Counted from the stretch's first letter, positions 25,451 through 35,404 are shown. The stretch: 64,000 bases of DNA from Staphylococcus muscae (GCF_003019275.1 NZ_CP027848.1:1302001-1366000), one strand, 5' to 3'. Made by a program: numbers and translations. The notes: generated from the sequence alone by a model not told the origin.

Positions 25451-26416
25451 CTATGACGTCGCGTGAAGGTCAAGAATTTCACGTATGATGTCTAAAAATT
25501 TTTCACGTTCATCAATAAATGGTGCATGTGCACTCTGTTCAAAATAGTAATAGCGCTTATCTTGTGATGCGACATGTTCAAAAAGCGCTCGACTATCTAC
25601 ATCGGTTGTTTGTAAATCATACTCCCCTTGTATTAAATAAAATGGAATTTTTATTTCCCGGGCAATTATCATTAAATTCGTCTCCACCATTTCTGTCGTC
25701 AATTGTTCAAACGACGACAAACTCCCCCTTACAATATTAATGCGTTCTTGCAGTGTGTAATAAGGTGTCGACATCATAGCACGGAACATCTTCAGTGCAG
25801 AATAACCTTTTCGTGAAAATCCACTTTTATACCGTTCTGTATAACGCATCCGAATCTTGTCATAATACTTATCTTTATTAAAATAACGTCCAAGATTAAC
25901 TTTTTGTAGTGCTTGAATGGCACGTGTATTCCCTTCAAGGTGTGCGTATTGACGCAGTCTCTCCAGAATCACACGCTCATTACGATAGACATCTCCGAGC
26001 TGACCGATACCAATATAGGCCGTAATCCAAGACGGACGTCTATGTGTCAACATCGCCCCAATAATCGTTCCAAAAGAATGACACATGACATAAACTTGTG
26101 TTTTATGATAGTGATAACATAGATATTGAATGAGCCATTCTGCGTCTTGAATGACTTCTTCCATTTTGACTTGTTGCTTCGTATAAGACATTCCTGTACC
26201 ACGCTGATCCCAGAAAACAACTGTAAACCAGTGTGTTAAATCAATATCGTGTGCCCGAAAAAATGGATACAGCGGAAAACCTGGCCCACCGTGTATAACA
26301 AACAAAATAGGATTCGAAAAATCACGTGTTTCAATGATCATCCCTTGCTTCACACCATTAATCGTTAAATATTGTTTTAAAATACGCTTACCATCTTGTT
26401 CAGAATATCGCTTCAT
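25451..26416 (-). CDS. Alpha/beta hydrolase, proline iminopeptidase-like
   Basis: The 321-residue protein has the family landmarks HGGPGFP (oxyanion hole), FWDQRGTG and a nucleophile elbow VMCHSFGT, in which the usual first Gly of GxSxG is Cys. The acid is likely Asp in GEYDLQT and the base His in QSAHAPF. The start is the ATG at 26416 after GGGGTGGTG; the in-frame upstream ATG lacks a site. Substrate unknown: peptidase, lactonase or esterase are all possible. It shares an operon with a MerR-type regulator. Confidence 0.85.
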   Translation of the reverse strand: MKRYSEQDGKRILKQYLTINGVKQGMIIETRDFSNPILFVIHGGPGFPLYPFFRAHDIDLTHWFTVVFWDQRGTGMSYTKQQVKMEEVIQDAEWLIQYLCYHYHKTQVYVMCHSFGTIIGAMLTHRRPSWITAYIGIGQLGDVYRNERVILERLRQYAHLEGNTRAIQALQKVNLGRYFNKDKYYDKIRMRYTERYKSGFSRKGYSALKMFRAMMSTPYYTLQERINIVRGSLSSFEQLTTEMVETNLMIIAREIKIPFYLIQGEYDLQTTDVDSRALFEHVASQDKRYYYFEQSAHAPFIDEREKFLDIIREILDLHATS

Positions 26417-26582
26417 GTCACCACCCCATTCACTTCTATTATAAAGTATAGAGATCAACAAGATGCGTATCTGTGCTCCAAAATCATCTCGTATTTATAT
26501 TTCGTCATATAGACACTAGTGCTTTCACTATGATTATGCTAGATTAGTAATATCAAATGATGAAAGTAGGTCTCAGTAAATT

Positions 26583-26933
26583 ATGACGACAGCTTTACCA
26601 AACTGCCCAAGTTGTGGCTCTGAATATACATACGAAGATGGTGCTTTATACGTATGTCCAATGTGTGCACACGAATGGACAGCTGAATCTGTTGCTGAAG
26701 CAGAAGAAGCTGCGATTGTACGTGATGCAAATGGTAACGTCCTACAAGATGGCGATACCGTTACAGTCATCCGTGACTTGAAAGTCAAAGGAAGTTCAAA
26801 CGCAATTAAACAAGGAACAAAAGTGAAAAACATCAAACTTGTAGACCCAGAAGATGGTCATGACATCGATTGTAAAATTCCTGGTTTTGGCCAAATTGGC
26901 TTAAAATCAGAAGTTGTAAAGAAGACAAACTAA
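26583..26933 (+). CDS. phnA: PhnA/YjdM family zinc-ribbon protein
   Basis: The 116-residue protein has an N-terminal zinc ribbon ([21 protein letters not shown], residues 8-28) and the conserved C-terminal barrel [17 protein letters not shown]. Despite its name from the E. coli phn region it is not needed for phosphonate breakdown; its function is not established. It is monocistronic with a terminator right after. Confidence 0.92.
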   Translation: MTTALPNCPSCGSEYTYEDGALYVCPMCAHEWTAESVAEAEEAAIVRDANGNVLQDGDTVTVIRDLKVKGSSNAIKQGTKVKNIKLVDPEDGHDIDCKIPGFGQIGLKSEVVKKTN

Positions 26934-26940
26934 TATGCAA

Positions 26941-26987
26941 AAAGACATTGGTATACAGTCCTTTCGACCTTACCAATGTCTTTTTTA
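26941..26987. terminator. Terminator between phnA and dhaM
   Basis: AAAGACATTGGTA pairs with TACCAATGTCTTT with a 17-base loop, then TTT. Convergent genes share it. Confidence 0.88.
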
Positions 26988-26993
26988 ATACTT

Positions 26994-27353
26994 TTAAAAT
27001 TCTGTTTTAACTGCTTGAATGACTGCATCCATATCATTTCCTGTTGAAATAGATACCGCTGCGATAAAACTACCTTCCACGATTGGTGCTGTTACTTTTT
27101 CAACTCGCTGGCTACCTGCGTACATCTCAAGCGCCATATCTAAGTTCATTTCAGATGAGCCTATATCAAAGAAACAAACAGCATCATCTTCCAAGCTTTC
27201 AATCGTCGCAAAGATTGTATCAAAAGATGTTCCAATACCACCGTCATGTCCACCTATCGCAATAACTGATACGCCCGGTGCCATTTGTTCAAGCAATTCT
27301 TTTGTACCTTGTGCAATTTTTTCGCTATGACTCACTAGTACAATCTGTGTCAT
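26994..27353 (-). CDS. dhaM: Dihydroxyacetone kinase phosphotransfer subunit DhaM
   Basis: This 119-residue EIIA-mannose-like protein carries the phospho-accepting His in VLVSHSEKIAQG and the GGHDGGIGTS loop. It relays phosphate from HPr to ADP bound on DhaL. Unlike the long E. coli DhaM, it has only the EIIA domain, as in lactococci and other Firmicutes. The ATG at 27353 begins one base after the dhaL stop (TAG-T-ATG). It is the last gene of dhaKLM. Confidence 0.93.
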   Translation of the reverse strand: MTQIVLVSHSEKIAQGTKELLEQMAPGVSVIAIGGHDGGIGTSFDTIFATIESLEDDAVCFFDIGSSEMNLDMALEMYAGSQRVEKVTAPIVEGSFIAAVSISTGNDMDAVIQAVKTEF

Positions 27354-27354
27354 A

Positions 27355-27930
27355 CTATTCATCTCCAATCAAGGCATTCAAGATATAGACACTACTTTGT
27401 GCACCCGGATCCATATGGCCGATAGAATCTGCTTTAAAGTAAGCTGCACGTCCTTTTGTTGCTTCTAATGCTTTCGTATCTTCTGCATAACTTTGTAATG
27501 TTTCTAACGTTACTTTGTCACCATTTTGAACAGCTTCACGTGCACGGTCTATCACATCAAACATCGTCTTTTCGCCACGTGTTACTTTCCCTCGTTGCGC
27601 CACAGCCTCAGCAAACGCATTCAGTAACGCACCTAATTGTTCACGATCCATCTCATCTTGTGCTACTTGAGACATCTTCACAAAGCTGAAACCATATAAC
27701 GGGCCAGAAGCACCACCTACATTTGACATAAGTGTCATTCCGGTTGATTTTAATAAGTTCGCCATTGAACTATCATCCAATTTATCTGGTAAAGCTTCGA
27801 AGCCACGCAACATATTTACACCATGATCACCATCACCAATGGCACGGTCTAAGTCCGTCAATGTGTCTTCTTCTGCTTTAAATGTTTCTCTTAATGCCAA
27901 TAAACGTTCTTTTAATGTCTCTGTATTCAT
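27355..27930 (-). CDS. dhaL: Dihydroxyacetone kinase ADP-binding subunit DhaL
   Basis: The 191-residue subunit binds ADP-Mg. The metal-binding Asp motif DRAIGDGDHGVNMLRG and the nucleotide loop GGASGPLYG are conserved, as is the C-terminal DPGAQSSVYIL lid. It transfers phosphate to dihydroxyacetone on DhaK. AAGGAGAG lies before two adjacent ATGs. It is translated right after dhaK with a 12-base gap. Confidence 0.94.
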   Translation of the reverse strand: MNTETLKERLLALRETFKAEEDTLTDLDRAIGDGDHGVNMLRGFEALPDKLDDSSMANLLKSTGMTLMSNVGGASGPLYGFSFVKMSQVAQDEMDREQLGALLNAFAEAVAQRGKVTRGEKTMFDVIDRAREAVQNGDKVTLETLQSYAEDTKALEATKGRAAYFKADSIGHMDPGAQSSVYILNALIGDE

Positions 27931-27942
27931 CATGATCTCTCC

Positions 27943-28908
27943 TTAGTTGAAGTAATGGCTTTCCGTGTCTGCTTTAATTGCTGTTAACAAGCTGTCATCA
28001 TGTGGGGCAAGTGTGATTGAAAATCCTTGCATATCTAATGCTGTCATATAGTCACCAACAAGCCAATGTGTCACTTTCTTGCCTTGTGCAGTCAATTGTT
28101 CAGATACATACTTCGTCATGATTTGTAATTCAGAGAGTGGCGTACCACCCATGCCATTCAACATCACAACGACTTCTGTTGCTTCCACTTCTGCAACTAA
28201 CCGTGTAACCAAACGCTGCGCAATATTTTCTGCACTTTCAACAGTCGTGCGTGTAATACCACGCTCACCGTGAATGCCGATACCAATTTCCATCTCATCT
28301 GCTTCGATATCAAAACCATATTTGCCTGTTGTTGGTACAAGTGGTGGTGTTAATGCCATACCAATTGAGCGAATACCTGTTAATAATGACGCTACTTTTT
28401 CTTTCAAATCAGCTAATGATACGCCTTGTTCAGATAAGTATCCTGCATATTTATGTACGAGTACTGTACCCGCAACACCACGGCGTTTATCAACATCTTC
28501 AATCGCAATATCATCTGCGACAACAACCATTTCCACAGAGATGTCTTCCATCTGCGCCATCTCTTGTGCCATTTCAAAGTTCATGACATCTCCGGCGTAG
28601 TTTTTAACGATTAATAAGACACCATCGCCGTTATCAACTGCTTTAATCGCTGCTAATACTTTGTCAGGCGTAGGCGATGTGAATACTTCACCACAGACTG
28701 CCGCATCTAACATACCTTGTGCCACATATCCTGCATGTGCAGGTTCATGCCCACTGCCACCACCCGATACGAGTGCGACACCTTTTTGTTTTTTCTCGGC
28801 ACGAACAACAACTGTATCCTCAATCACATCTACATCTGGGTTCGTTAATTTCATACCTTCAAGCATGTCCTTCAAAAAATATGTTTTATCTTGGATTAAC
28901 TTTTTCAT
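27943..28908 (-). CDS. dhaK: Dihydroxyacetone kinase substrate-binding subunit DhaK
   Basis: The 321-residue subunit holds dihydroxyacetone as a hemiaminal on His in GIGIHGERG. The SGGGSGHEPAHAGYV loop and CGEVFTSPTPD are typical. With DhaL and DhaM it makes dihydroxyacetone phosphate from PEP-derived phosphate, feeding glycerol or DHA into glycolysis. The start at 28908 follows AAGGGTG; the upstream ATG at 28917 overlaps that site. First gene of the operon. Confidence 0.94.
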   Translation of the reverse strand: MKKLIQDKTYFLKDMLEGMKLTNPDVDVIEDTVVVRAEKKQKGVALVSGGGSGHEPAHAGYVAQGMLDAAVCGEVFTSPTPDKVLAAIKAVDNGDGVLLIVKNYAGDVMNFEMAQEMAQMEDISVEMVVVADDIAIEDVDKRRGVAGTVLVHKYAGYLSEQGVSLADLKEKVASLLTGIRSIGMALTPPLVPTTGKYGFDIEADEMEIGIGIHGERGITRTTVESAENIAQRLVTRLVAEVEATEVVVMLNGMGGTPLSELQIMTKYVSEQLTAQGKKVTHWLVGDYMTALDMQGFSITLAPHDDSLLTAIKADTESHYFN

Positions 28909-28937
28909 GTACATCACCCTTTCTCTTTATCATTTTT

Positions 28938-28953
28938 AGTATAACGCTTTCAA
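28938..28953 (-). promoter_or_regulatory. -10 box and cre-like site of dhaKLM
   Basis: On the minus strand TTGAAAGCGTTATAC matches 13 of 15 positions of a CcpA cre consensus (WTGNAANCGNWNNCW) and overlaps a TATACT -10. Glucose repression of the operon is a reasonable inference. Confidence 0.4.
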
Positions 28954-29025
28954 TCAGATTTGAATAATATTTCACAAGAGCTTGTACGAAAGAGTGATGC
29001 ATTTTTGAATTCTTATAAATTAAAA

Positions 29026-29056
29026 AAGAGCAGAAACTAATTTTAGTCTCCACTCT
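29026..29056 (-). terminator. Terminator of deoC-deoB
   Basis: On the minus strand an imperfect stem (AGAGTGGAGACTAA with TTAGTTTCTGCTCT) is followed by TTTTTT. Confidence 0.6.
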
Positions 29057-29066
29057 CCTAATAGTA

Positions 29067-30245
29067 CTATTTCAATTCTGTTAAATAGCTACGACCAAAT
29101 TCTGGTAATTCAACACCGAAGTTATCCGCAATTGTTGCGCCGATTGAGCTAAATGTTGTGTCGCCTTCAAGGGCTGCGCCACCCTTGAATTTCGGACTGT
29201 AAAACAATACCGGAATATATTCACGTGTATGGTCTGTCCCATCCGCTGTCGGGTCATTACCGTGATCAGCTGTAATGATCAACAAGTCGTCTTCACGCAT
29301 GTTGTCTAATAGTTCAGGCAAACGTTCGTCGAAATCCTTCAACGCTTGCGCATAGCCTGGCTTGTCTCTACGATGACCGTAGAGCGCATCAAAGTCTACC
29401 AAGTTCAAGAAACTCAAGCCTTTGAAATCCTTCTTCACAACGTTCATCAGCTGATCCATACCGTCCATGTTACTCTTCGTGCGGATCGCTTCCGTCACAC
29501 CTTCACCGTCATAGATGTCATTAATCTTACCAATCGCAATGACATCATGATCGGTATCCTTCAATGTATTCATCACCGTACGGCCGAATGGTTTCAATGC
29601 GTAGTCGTGACGGTTACTCGTACGTGTGAAGTTACCTGGTTCACCCACATATGGACGGGCAATAATACGTCCGATTAAGTACTTCGGATCTTTCGTTAAT
29701 TCACGGACTTTCTCACAGATATCATACAGTTCTTCAAGTGGGATAATGTCTTCATGTGCTGCGATTTGTAGCACAGGGTCTGCAGATGTGTAGACGATCA
29801 AGTCGCCTGTTTCCATCTGATGCGCCCCCCATTCATCAATGATTTGTGTTCCTGATGCTGGACGGTTCGCGACAACTTTACGTCCTGTCAGTCGTTCAAT
29901 TTCTGAAACAAGTTCATCTGGGAAGCCGTTTGGATACACTTTGAATGGTTCATTAATGTTTAAGCCCATGATTTCCCAGTGACCTGTCATCGTATCTTTC
30001 CCAACGGATGCTTCACTCATTTTTGTGTAGTATGCAGATGGGGTATCGACACGCCCAACGACTGGTAAGTCATCAATGTTTCCAAGACCGAGACGTTCTA
30101 AGTTTGGTAATGTTTGATCAAAGCCTTCTAATGTATGTTTTAACGTATGTGACCCTTCATCGTTGAACGCTTTCGCATCAGGCGCTTCCCCGATACCGAC
30201 AGAGTCCATAACGATTAAATGGACACGTTGAAATGGTGCTGTCAT
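29067..30245 (-). CDS. deoB: Phosphopentomutase
   Basis: This 392-residue alkaline-phosphatase-fold enzyme interconverts (deoxy)ribose 1- and 5-phosphates. The metal-binding [12 protein letters not shown] at the start holds the first Asp. The phospho-acceptor Thr lies in [10 protein letters not shown], and DHGNDPT and YGHRRD supply the second metal set. The ATG at 30245 follows AGGAGTG; an upstream start lacks it. It lies 30 bases after deoC, so together they convert nucleoside-derived deoxyribose-1-phosphate into glyceraldehyde-3-phosphate and acetaldehyde. Confidence 0.95.
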   Translation of the reverse strand: MTAPFQRVHLIVMDSVGIGEAPDAKAFNDEGSHTLKHTLEGFDQTLPNLERLGLGNIDDLPVVGRVDTPSAYYTKMSEASVGKDTMTGHWEIMGLNINEPFKVYPNGFPDELVSEIERLTGRKVVANRPASGTQIIDEWGAHQMETGDLIVYTSADPVLQIAAHEDIIPLEELYDICEKVRELTKDPKYLIGRIIARPYVGEPGNFTRTSNRHDYALKPFGRTVMNTLKDTDHDVIAIGKINDIYDGEGVTEAIRTKSNMDGMDQLMNVVKKDFKGLSFLNLVDFDALYGHRRDKPGYAQALKDFDERLPELLDNMREDDLLIITADHGNDPTADGTDHTREYIPVLFYSPKFKGGAALEGDTTFSSIGATIADNFGVELPEFGRSYLTELK

Positions 30246-30275
30246 CACAATCACTCCTCGTATGATTTGTCTCTC

Positions 30276-30938
30276 TTAGTAATCTGTGTCTGCTTCTAAT
30301 CCTTGCATAATTTGTACGCCTGCACTTGCGCCGACACGTGTTGCGCCTGCTTCTAACATCGCTTGGAAGTCTGCCAAGTTACGTACACCACCTGATGCTT
30401 TCACTTCAAGTGCGTCACCTACTGTATCTTTCATTAACTTCACATCTTCCGGTGTTGCGCCACCGCCTGCGAAGCCTGTTGATGTTTTCACGAAGTCTGC
30501 ACCTGCTGCTTTTGATAACTCACATGCTTTCACTTTTTCTTCGTCTGTTAATAATACTGTTTCAATAATGACTTTGACTGTTTTGTCGCCAGACGCTTCC
30601 ACAACTGCCGCGATATCTGCTTGAACATCATCGTAACGACCATCTTTCAATGCGCCGATATTGATAACCATGTCGATTTCGTCTGCGCCTTTAGAAATGG
30701 CATCTTTCGTTTCACATGCTTTCACTTCAGATGTTGAAGCGCCTAATGGGAATCCAATCACTGTACACACAAGTACGTCTGAATCCGCTAATTTTTCTGC
30801 TGAATACGCCACGTGTGTTGGATTGACACAAACTGATTTGAAGTGGTATTCTTTCGCTTCTTCAATAATTTTATCAATTTGTTGACGAGTTGATTCTGGT
30901 TTTAATAATGTGTGATCAATATATTTTTCGTAGTTCAT
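30276..30938 (-). CDS. deoC: Deoxyribose-phosphate aldolase
   Basis: The 220-residue TIM-barrel class I aldolase has the Schiff-base Lys in DFVKTSTGF (about residue 152) and the second Lys in [10 protein letters not shown]. It splits deoxyribose-5-phosphate. It heads the deoC-deoB operon. An extended -10 (TGTTATAAT on the minus strand, about 30974-30982) lies roughly 35 bases upstream. Confidence 0.95.
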   Translation of the reverse strand: MNYEKYIDHTLLKPESTRQQIDKIIEEAKEYHFKSVCVNPTHVAYSAEKLADSDVLVCTVIGFPLGASTSEVKACETKDAISKGADEIDMVINIGALKDGRYDDVQADIAAVVEASGDKTVKVIIETVLLTDEEKVKACELSKAAGADFVKTSTGFAGGGATPEDVKLMKDTVGDALEVKASGGVRNLADFQAMLEAGATRVGASAGVQIMQGLEADTDY

Positions 30939-31110
30939 GTTATCATGCTCCTATCTCTCTATTTAATATTTTAATTATAACATTGTGTGTGATAAAAACC
31001 GATTGATTGAGTATCACGTATCATTCTTATAAGCTGCATTGTACTTATTTTCTTTATATCATCACCTGCTCAATGCCTTTTTCGACTCATATTCTCAAAA
31101 CTCACCTCGA

Positions 31111-31440
31111 TCAATTATCACGTAAGATATCATTGATGACTTTTACATGTAAGTGACTATTTTTATAACCTTCCAAAATATCATTTACTTGTCCCATTGG
31201 AATTGTAGGAAGATTTCTTATCTCACATAATTTATTTCTAAACACCCTCTTACTTACTTTTTCATTGTTTGTTGTTAATTCAAATAAGTAATCATTTAAA
31301 CGTTGAATTTCTTGAACACGATAACCGTATCGCAATAAAACTAAGTCTTTTGTTTTCAAATCAGGTGCTAATGTTTCTTGTAAAACGTCTATGGATTGTT
31401 TCATTAATAAAAGTTGAGATTCTAATTCTTCATGATTCAT
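31111..31440 (-). CDS. Hypothetical protein, DUF1878-like
   Basis: A predicted soluble, mostly helical protein of about 109 residues starting MNHEELESQLLLMKQSIDVL, with a C-terminal MGQVNDILEGYKNSHLH. Its size and N-terminal coiled character resemble DUF1878 proteins, but the similarity is weak. An in-frame ATG at 31482 would add 14 basic residues; neither start has a strong ribosome site, so the N-terminus is uncertain. It stands alone upstream of the divergent his operon. Confidence 0.6.
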   Translation of the reverse strand: MNHEELESQLLLMKQSIDVLQETLAPDLKTKDLVLLRYGYRVQEIQRLNDYLFELTTNNEKVSKRVFRNKLCEIRNLPTIPMGQVNDILEGYKNSHLHVKVINDILRDN

Positions 31441-31604
31441 TGAAATCACACACTTTCTTTTTAAAGTTTTAATCAAATTCATACACCCAATAATTGACGC
31501 TCAGTTACACATACTTATCTCATTTTATGAATACATTCCCATTTTTATCATAACATTCTATAACTTTAATCAAAATTTAACCCCTTACAAGACAGAATTG
31601 AAAT

Positions 31605-31619
31605 ATTTTTCTGATTATT
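31605..31619. promoter_or_regulatory. CodY-like box upstream of the his operon
   Basis: ATTTTTCTGATTATT matches 12 of 15 positions of the CodY consensus AATTTTCWGAAAATT and ends 3 bases before the -35. CodY is known to repress amino-acid biosynthesis operons, including his, in staphylococci, so repression under nutrient plenty is likely. Confidence 0.45.
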
Positions 31620-31622
31620 CTG

Positions 31623-31651
31623 TTGAAAACTCAATTACTGTGTGCTACGAT
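31623..31651 (+). promoter_or_regulatory. Promoter of the his operon
   Basis: TTGAAA (31623-31628), 17 bases, TACGAT (31646-31651). It lies 55 bases before hisZ. The short leader has no T-box or attenuator structure. Confidence 0.65.
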
Positions 31652-31706
31652 ATTCATATTATAAAAACGCTTTAGTTTGGTAGAGAGTGAAAGTGAGGTT
31701 GGCAAA

Positions 31707-32513
31707 ATGGAAAATGCTTTGATTACGTCGAAGTTAAATGAAGTTGACTTTTTACGTTTAGCCGAACAACGTGGTTTTCAACTCATTGATACATCGTTTA
31801 TCGAAACGTTGAATTGGGAGACATTAACTTCAGATGATTTGAAACAAATGCAAGAAAGGAGTGTATGGCAAGATCATGAAAAGCTGTTTGCACTACGCAA
31901 TGACTTTACAGATCAACTGGTACGCTACTATCAGCAGTATGACCGTCAACATCAGTCAGTTGCATACACTGGGCCGATTGTTCGACATCAAAAAGTTTCC
32001 ACACAACTCGGAGTCGAATGTTATCAACCAACGATTCAAGCGATGCATCAAGCTTTCACGACATTCTATGATTATATTCGTGACACATTAAGTGATGACA
32101 TCGATTATGTGGTGATCGGTCATTATGAACTGGTTCATTTATTATTAGGAGATCAACAAACACAAGAGGTCATGACTTGGATTACACAACGAAATATTTC
32201 TGCTTTGAAGTCAGAACTCGGTGTTGATCATCCACTCGTACAGTTGTTGTTAACGCCTACACACGAACAACTACAACAACTCAATACACGTTTTGATGCG
32301 AGTCATCAAATTGTGGCAACACTCAATCATTGGGATCGTTTCTTCCGTTCTCTCGGAATTAATAAAATCCATTTAGACATAACGCCTCAACCACCACGCT
32401 CATACTACAAAGGGATTTTTATCAATGCGGTACTAAAAGAGCGTCAAACGACATTAAATGGTGGTTACTACAAAGGCGTGCTTGAAGGATTTGGACTCGG
32501 TCTGACTATATAA
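31707..32513 (+). CDS. hisZ: ATP phosphoribosyltransferase regulatory subunit
   Basis: The 268-residue HisRS-like protein lacks tRNA-synthetase function and partners with the short HisG. The YTGPIVRHQ motif corresponds to motif 2 of HisRS, and YYKGIFI and GGYYKGVL to the histidine-A/B region. It is shorter than most HisZ proteins (380-400 residues), as is usual in staphylococci. The ATG at 31707 follows AGGTTGG at 8 bases; an in-frame upstream start is not supported. It begins the his operon. Confidence 0.87.
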   Translation: MENALITSKLNEVDFLRLAEQRGFQLIDTSFIETLNWETLTSDDLKQMQERSVWQDHEKLFALRNDFTDQLVRYYQQYDRQHQSVAYTGPIVRHQKVSTQLGVECYQPTIQAMHQAFTTFYDYIRDTLSDDIDYVVIGHYELVHLLLGDQQTQEVMTWITQRNISALKSELGVDHPLVQLLLTPTHEQLQQLNTRFDASHQIVATLNHWDRFFRSLGINKIHLDITPQPPRSYYKGIFINAVLKERQTTLNGGYYKGVLEGFGLGLTI

Positions 32514-32534
32514 CGATACAAAGGGGGTTCTGGC

Positions 32535-33149
32535 ATGCTTACGATTGCATTAGCCAAGGGACGATTATTAAAAAGTTTTATCGCTTATTTAAAGCAACAA
32601 GATGAAGATGAATTAGTTCAGTTGATCGAGTCACGCGATCGGCAACTTCAAATTCAAACAGAACAGTATCACTTCCTATTTGTGAAAGGCAATGATGTAC
32701 CGATTTATGTAGAGCAAGGGATTGCAGACATTGGCATTACAGGTAGCGATATTTTAGCCGAACAATCTTATGACGTGAACCAGTTGATTCGCCTGCCATT
32801 TGGTGCTTGCCATTTCTCAGTAGCTGCCTTTGAAGACACGACAGAATACCGTAAAATTGCGACGTCTTTCCCTAAAACAGCACAGCGGTACTTTAAAGAA
32901 ACGGGCAGAGATGTATCATTAATAGAACTATCTGGGTCGATTGAACTTGCTTGTGTTATCGGCATGGTGGATGGAATTGTCGATATCGTTCAAACAGGAA
33001 ATACGTTACGGTCAAATGGCCTTGTAGAGAAGGAGTTTATTACAGATGTTCAAGCACAACTCATTACAAACCGACAAAGCTTTTTTACAGCGTCAGCAGA
33101 GATTGATGCCTTTATTAAGATGTTAGGAGTGTCGCTCATTGATTTATAA
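32535..33149 (+). CDS. hisG: ATP phosphoribosyltransferase, short form
   Basis: This 204-residue catalytic subunit of the first histidine step (ATP plus PRPP) opens with LTIALAKGRL, has the DIGITGSDIL loop and the PRPP-binding segment VDIVQTGNTLRSNGL. It lacks the C-terminal regulatory domain, so feedback control comes through HisZ, encoded just upstream. AAGGGGG supports its ATG. Its end overlaps hisD by 11 bases. Confidence 0.95.
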   Translation: MLTIALAKGRLLKSFIAYLKQQDEDELVQLIESRDRQLQIQTEQYHFLFVKGNDVPIYVEQGIADIGITGSDILAEQSYDVNQLIRLPFGACHFSVAAFEDTTEYRKIATSFPKTAQRYFKETGRDVSLIELSGSIELACVIGMVDGIVDIVQTGNTLRSNGLVEKEFITDVQAQLITNRQSFFTASAEIDAFIKMLGVSLIDL

Positions 33150-34401
33150 TACACAACAATTTCTTGACCAATATCAAACAACAGCCCAATTAGATACTCG
33201 ATTGCATGAGCAAATTGCGACCATTTGTGAAACTGTTAAGCAACAAGGTGACCGTGCGTTATATCAATATAATGAACAGTTTGATCGTGTCACAGTAGAA
33301 ACACTTGAAGTCCCACAAGCTCAATTACAACAAGCGTATGACACATTAGATGATGATTTACGCCAAGCTTTAGAACTCAGTTACACACGAATTCGTGACT
33401 ACCAAGCAAGTATTCGCTATCAAAATCAGCAGAGCAATAAAGAAATGTATGAAGTGTATCATCCGATCGAACGTGTGGGTGTCTATGTCCCTGGTGGCAA
33501 AGCAAGCTACCCTTCTACTGTATTAATGACTGCAACACTCGCAAAAGTGGCAGGCGTGAAAGACATTGTTGTCGTGACACCTCCTCAAAAAAATGGCGTT
33601 GCACAAAGTGTATTAGCTGCTTGTCATATTGTGGGTGTCGATCACGTCTATCAAGTGGGCGGTGCTCAAAGTATCGCAGCACTGGCTTATGGTACAGAAA
33701 CGATTTCAAAAGTAGATAAAATTGTCGGCCCTGGTAACCAGTACGTTGCCTATGCGAAAAAGTATGTATATGGCGAAGTCGGTATTGATCAGATTGCAGG
33801 GCCAAGTGAAATTGCGCTTATTATCGACAAGACATGTGATGTAGAAGCCGTTGCCTATGATGTACTAGCACAAGCCGAACATGATGAAATGGCACGTACT
33901 TATGTGATTTCAACGGATCAATCATTGCTTGAACAATTGGAAAACCGCTTGGAAGCACTCACTACAACATCCGAACGCCAAGAAATTGTTGCAGCAAGTT
34001 TACGTGATTATCACTATGCGATTCATGCAGAAGACTTTCATGCATGTTGCCGACTGATGAACGAAATCGCTCCGGAACATGCATCCATCCAAACGGCACA
34101 ACCAGAAAAATTTGTACCACATATTCACTATGTAGGCAGTCTGTTTTTAGGGGGCTATGCACCAGAAGCTATTGGTGACTATATTGCAGGTCCGAGTCAC
34201 GTCTTACCAACCAATCGCACCGCACGTTTTCAACATGGCTTATCAGTCAATGATTTTCTAACAAAACATACTGTTATTCAATTATCACAAGAGACGTACC
34301 AACAAACATATCGTGCAGCCGCTACGATTGCACAGGATGAACAATTATACAATCACCAACAATCTTTAACTGTCAGAATGCGAGGGGAACAAAATGATTA
34401 A
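33139..34401 (+). CDS. hisD: Histidinol dehydrogenase
   Basis: The 420-residue zinc enzyme performs the last two oxidations, from histidinol to histidine. YVPGGKASYPSTVLM, VDKIVGPGNQYVA and QIAGPSEI are family signatures; zinc and catalytic His lie in QAEHDE and the ..PEHASIQ and ..GPSHVLPT segments. It starts at TTG 33139 with AGGAG 9 bases upstream, inside hisG. It overlaps hisC by 8 bases. Confidence 0.95.
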   Translation: MIYNTQQFLDQYQTTAQLDTRLHEQIATICETVKQQGDRALYQYNEQFDRVTVETLEVPQAQLQQAYDTLDDDLRQALELSYTRIRDYQASIRYQNQQSNKEMYEVYHPIERVGVYVPGGKASYPSTVLMTATLAKVAGVKDIVVVTPPQKNGVAQSVLAACHIVGVDHVYQVGGAQSIAALAYGTETISKVDKIVGPGNQYVAYAKKYVYGEVGIDQIAGPSEIALIIDKTCDVEAVAYDVLAQAEHDEMARTYVISTDQSLLEQLENRLEALTTTSERQEIVAASLRDYHYAIHAEDFHACCRLMNEIAPEHASIQTAQPEKFVPHIHYVGSLFLGGYAPEAIGDYIAGPSHVLPTNRTARFQHGLSVNDFLTKHTVIQLSQETYQQTYRAAATIAQDEQLYNHQQSLTVRMRGEQND

Positions 34402-35404
34402 AATGGATAAAAATGAAAGTGCTGGAACGCCTTTATCACCGGAAACCTATTTTGAAATACTCAATGCACAAGATTATAACTTCTACCACGATGATGATTA
34501 TGACCGCTTCCGCACAGCATATGCGAACTATTTTGGTGGTTTTACAAAGGACCAAGTTTGTGCTGCAAATGGGTCGGATGAACTTATTCAAAAGCTGATG
34601 TTTATTATGCCAGAAGGACCTTGTCTGACATTAAATCCTGACTTCTTTATGTATCAAGCATTTGCAGAACAAGTGGGACGTCCTATTGAATTTGTAGATG
34701 CAACAACCGACTTACAATTTCCAATTGACGCTGTATTAACACGTATCGATGAAGTCAAACCAAGCTTCTTTATTTTAAGTAATCCACACAATCCAACTGG
34801 TCAACGCTTTGATGAAACATATCTCTTACAAATTGCAGATAAAATGAAAGCACTAGGTGGCTATCTTGTGATTGATGAAGCATATATCGACTTTTCAACG
34901 CCACTTGATATTACATTGGAAGATCATATTGTCGTGATGCACACTTTATCAAAAGCATTTGGACTTGCCGGTTTACGTGTCGGTGTCTTAATCGGAACAG
35001 AGCCAACCATCGACCGTGTACGTCGCATTGAACACCCATATCCACTTAATATTTTATCTCTGCGCATTGCGACATATTTATTTGAACATCCAGACTCAAC
35101 AAAAGTATTCGTTGCACAACAGCGTGACTTAAGTGACCGTCTGAAAAACATATTTTCACGCTATGTAGGTGACAAAATCAAGTTATATCCGAGTGAAACG
35201 AACTTTATTTTAACAGCAGGCTCTTATGCCGTGTCACTAGGTGAGTATGTATATGATCACGGATTTAAACCAAGATTCTATGATCCTATCACTGAACAGC
35301 CTATGAGTGATTGTGTGCGCTACTCGATTGCGACAGAAGAAGATCTAGACCGTTTCGAAAGTATTGTGAAAGAATGGAGTGAACAACATGACCTTTCAAA
35401 TTAA
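34394..35404 (+). CDS. hisC: Histidinol-phosphate aminotransferase
   Basis: The 336-residue PLP aminotransferase (fold type I) carries the Schiff-base Lys in HTLSKAFGLAGLRVG and the SNPHNPTG motif for PLP and substrate binding, with the C-terminal Arg in VRYSIAT. It converts imidazole-acetol phosphate to histidinol phosphate. GAGGGGAAC precedes its ATG, which overlaps the hisD stop. Confidence 0.94.
   Translation: MIKMDKNESAGTPLSPETYFEILNAQDYNFYHDDDYDRFRTAYANYFGGFTKDQVCAANGSDELIQKLMFIMPEGPCLTLNPDFFMYQAFAEQVGRPIEFVDATTDLQFPIDAVLTRIDEVKPSFFILSNPHNPTGQRFDETYLLQIADKMKALGGYLVIDEAYIDFSTPLDITLEDHIVVMHTLSKAFGLAGLRVGVLIGTEPTIDRVRRIEHPYPLNILSLRIATYLFEHPDSTKVFVAQQRDLSDRLKNIFSRYVGDKIKLYPSETNFILTAGSYAVSLGEYVYDHGFKPRFYDPITEQPMSDCVRYSIATEEDLDRFESIVKEWSEQHDLSN

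Noticed and set aside
31483..31706. Possible T-box or histidine leader before the his operon
   Set aside because: The leader after the promoter is only about 50 bases, with no T-box core, His-codon run or terminator.
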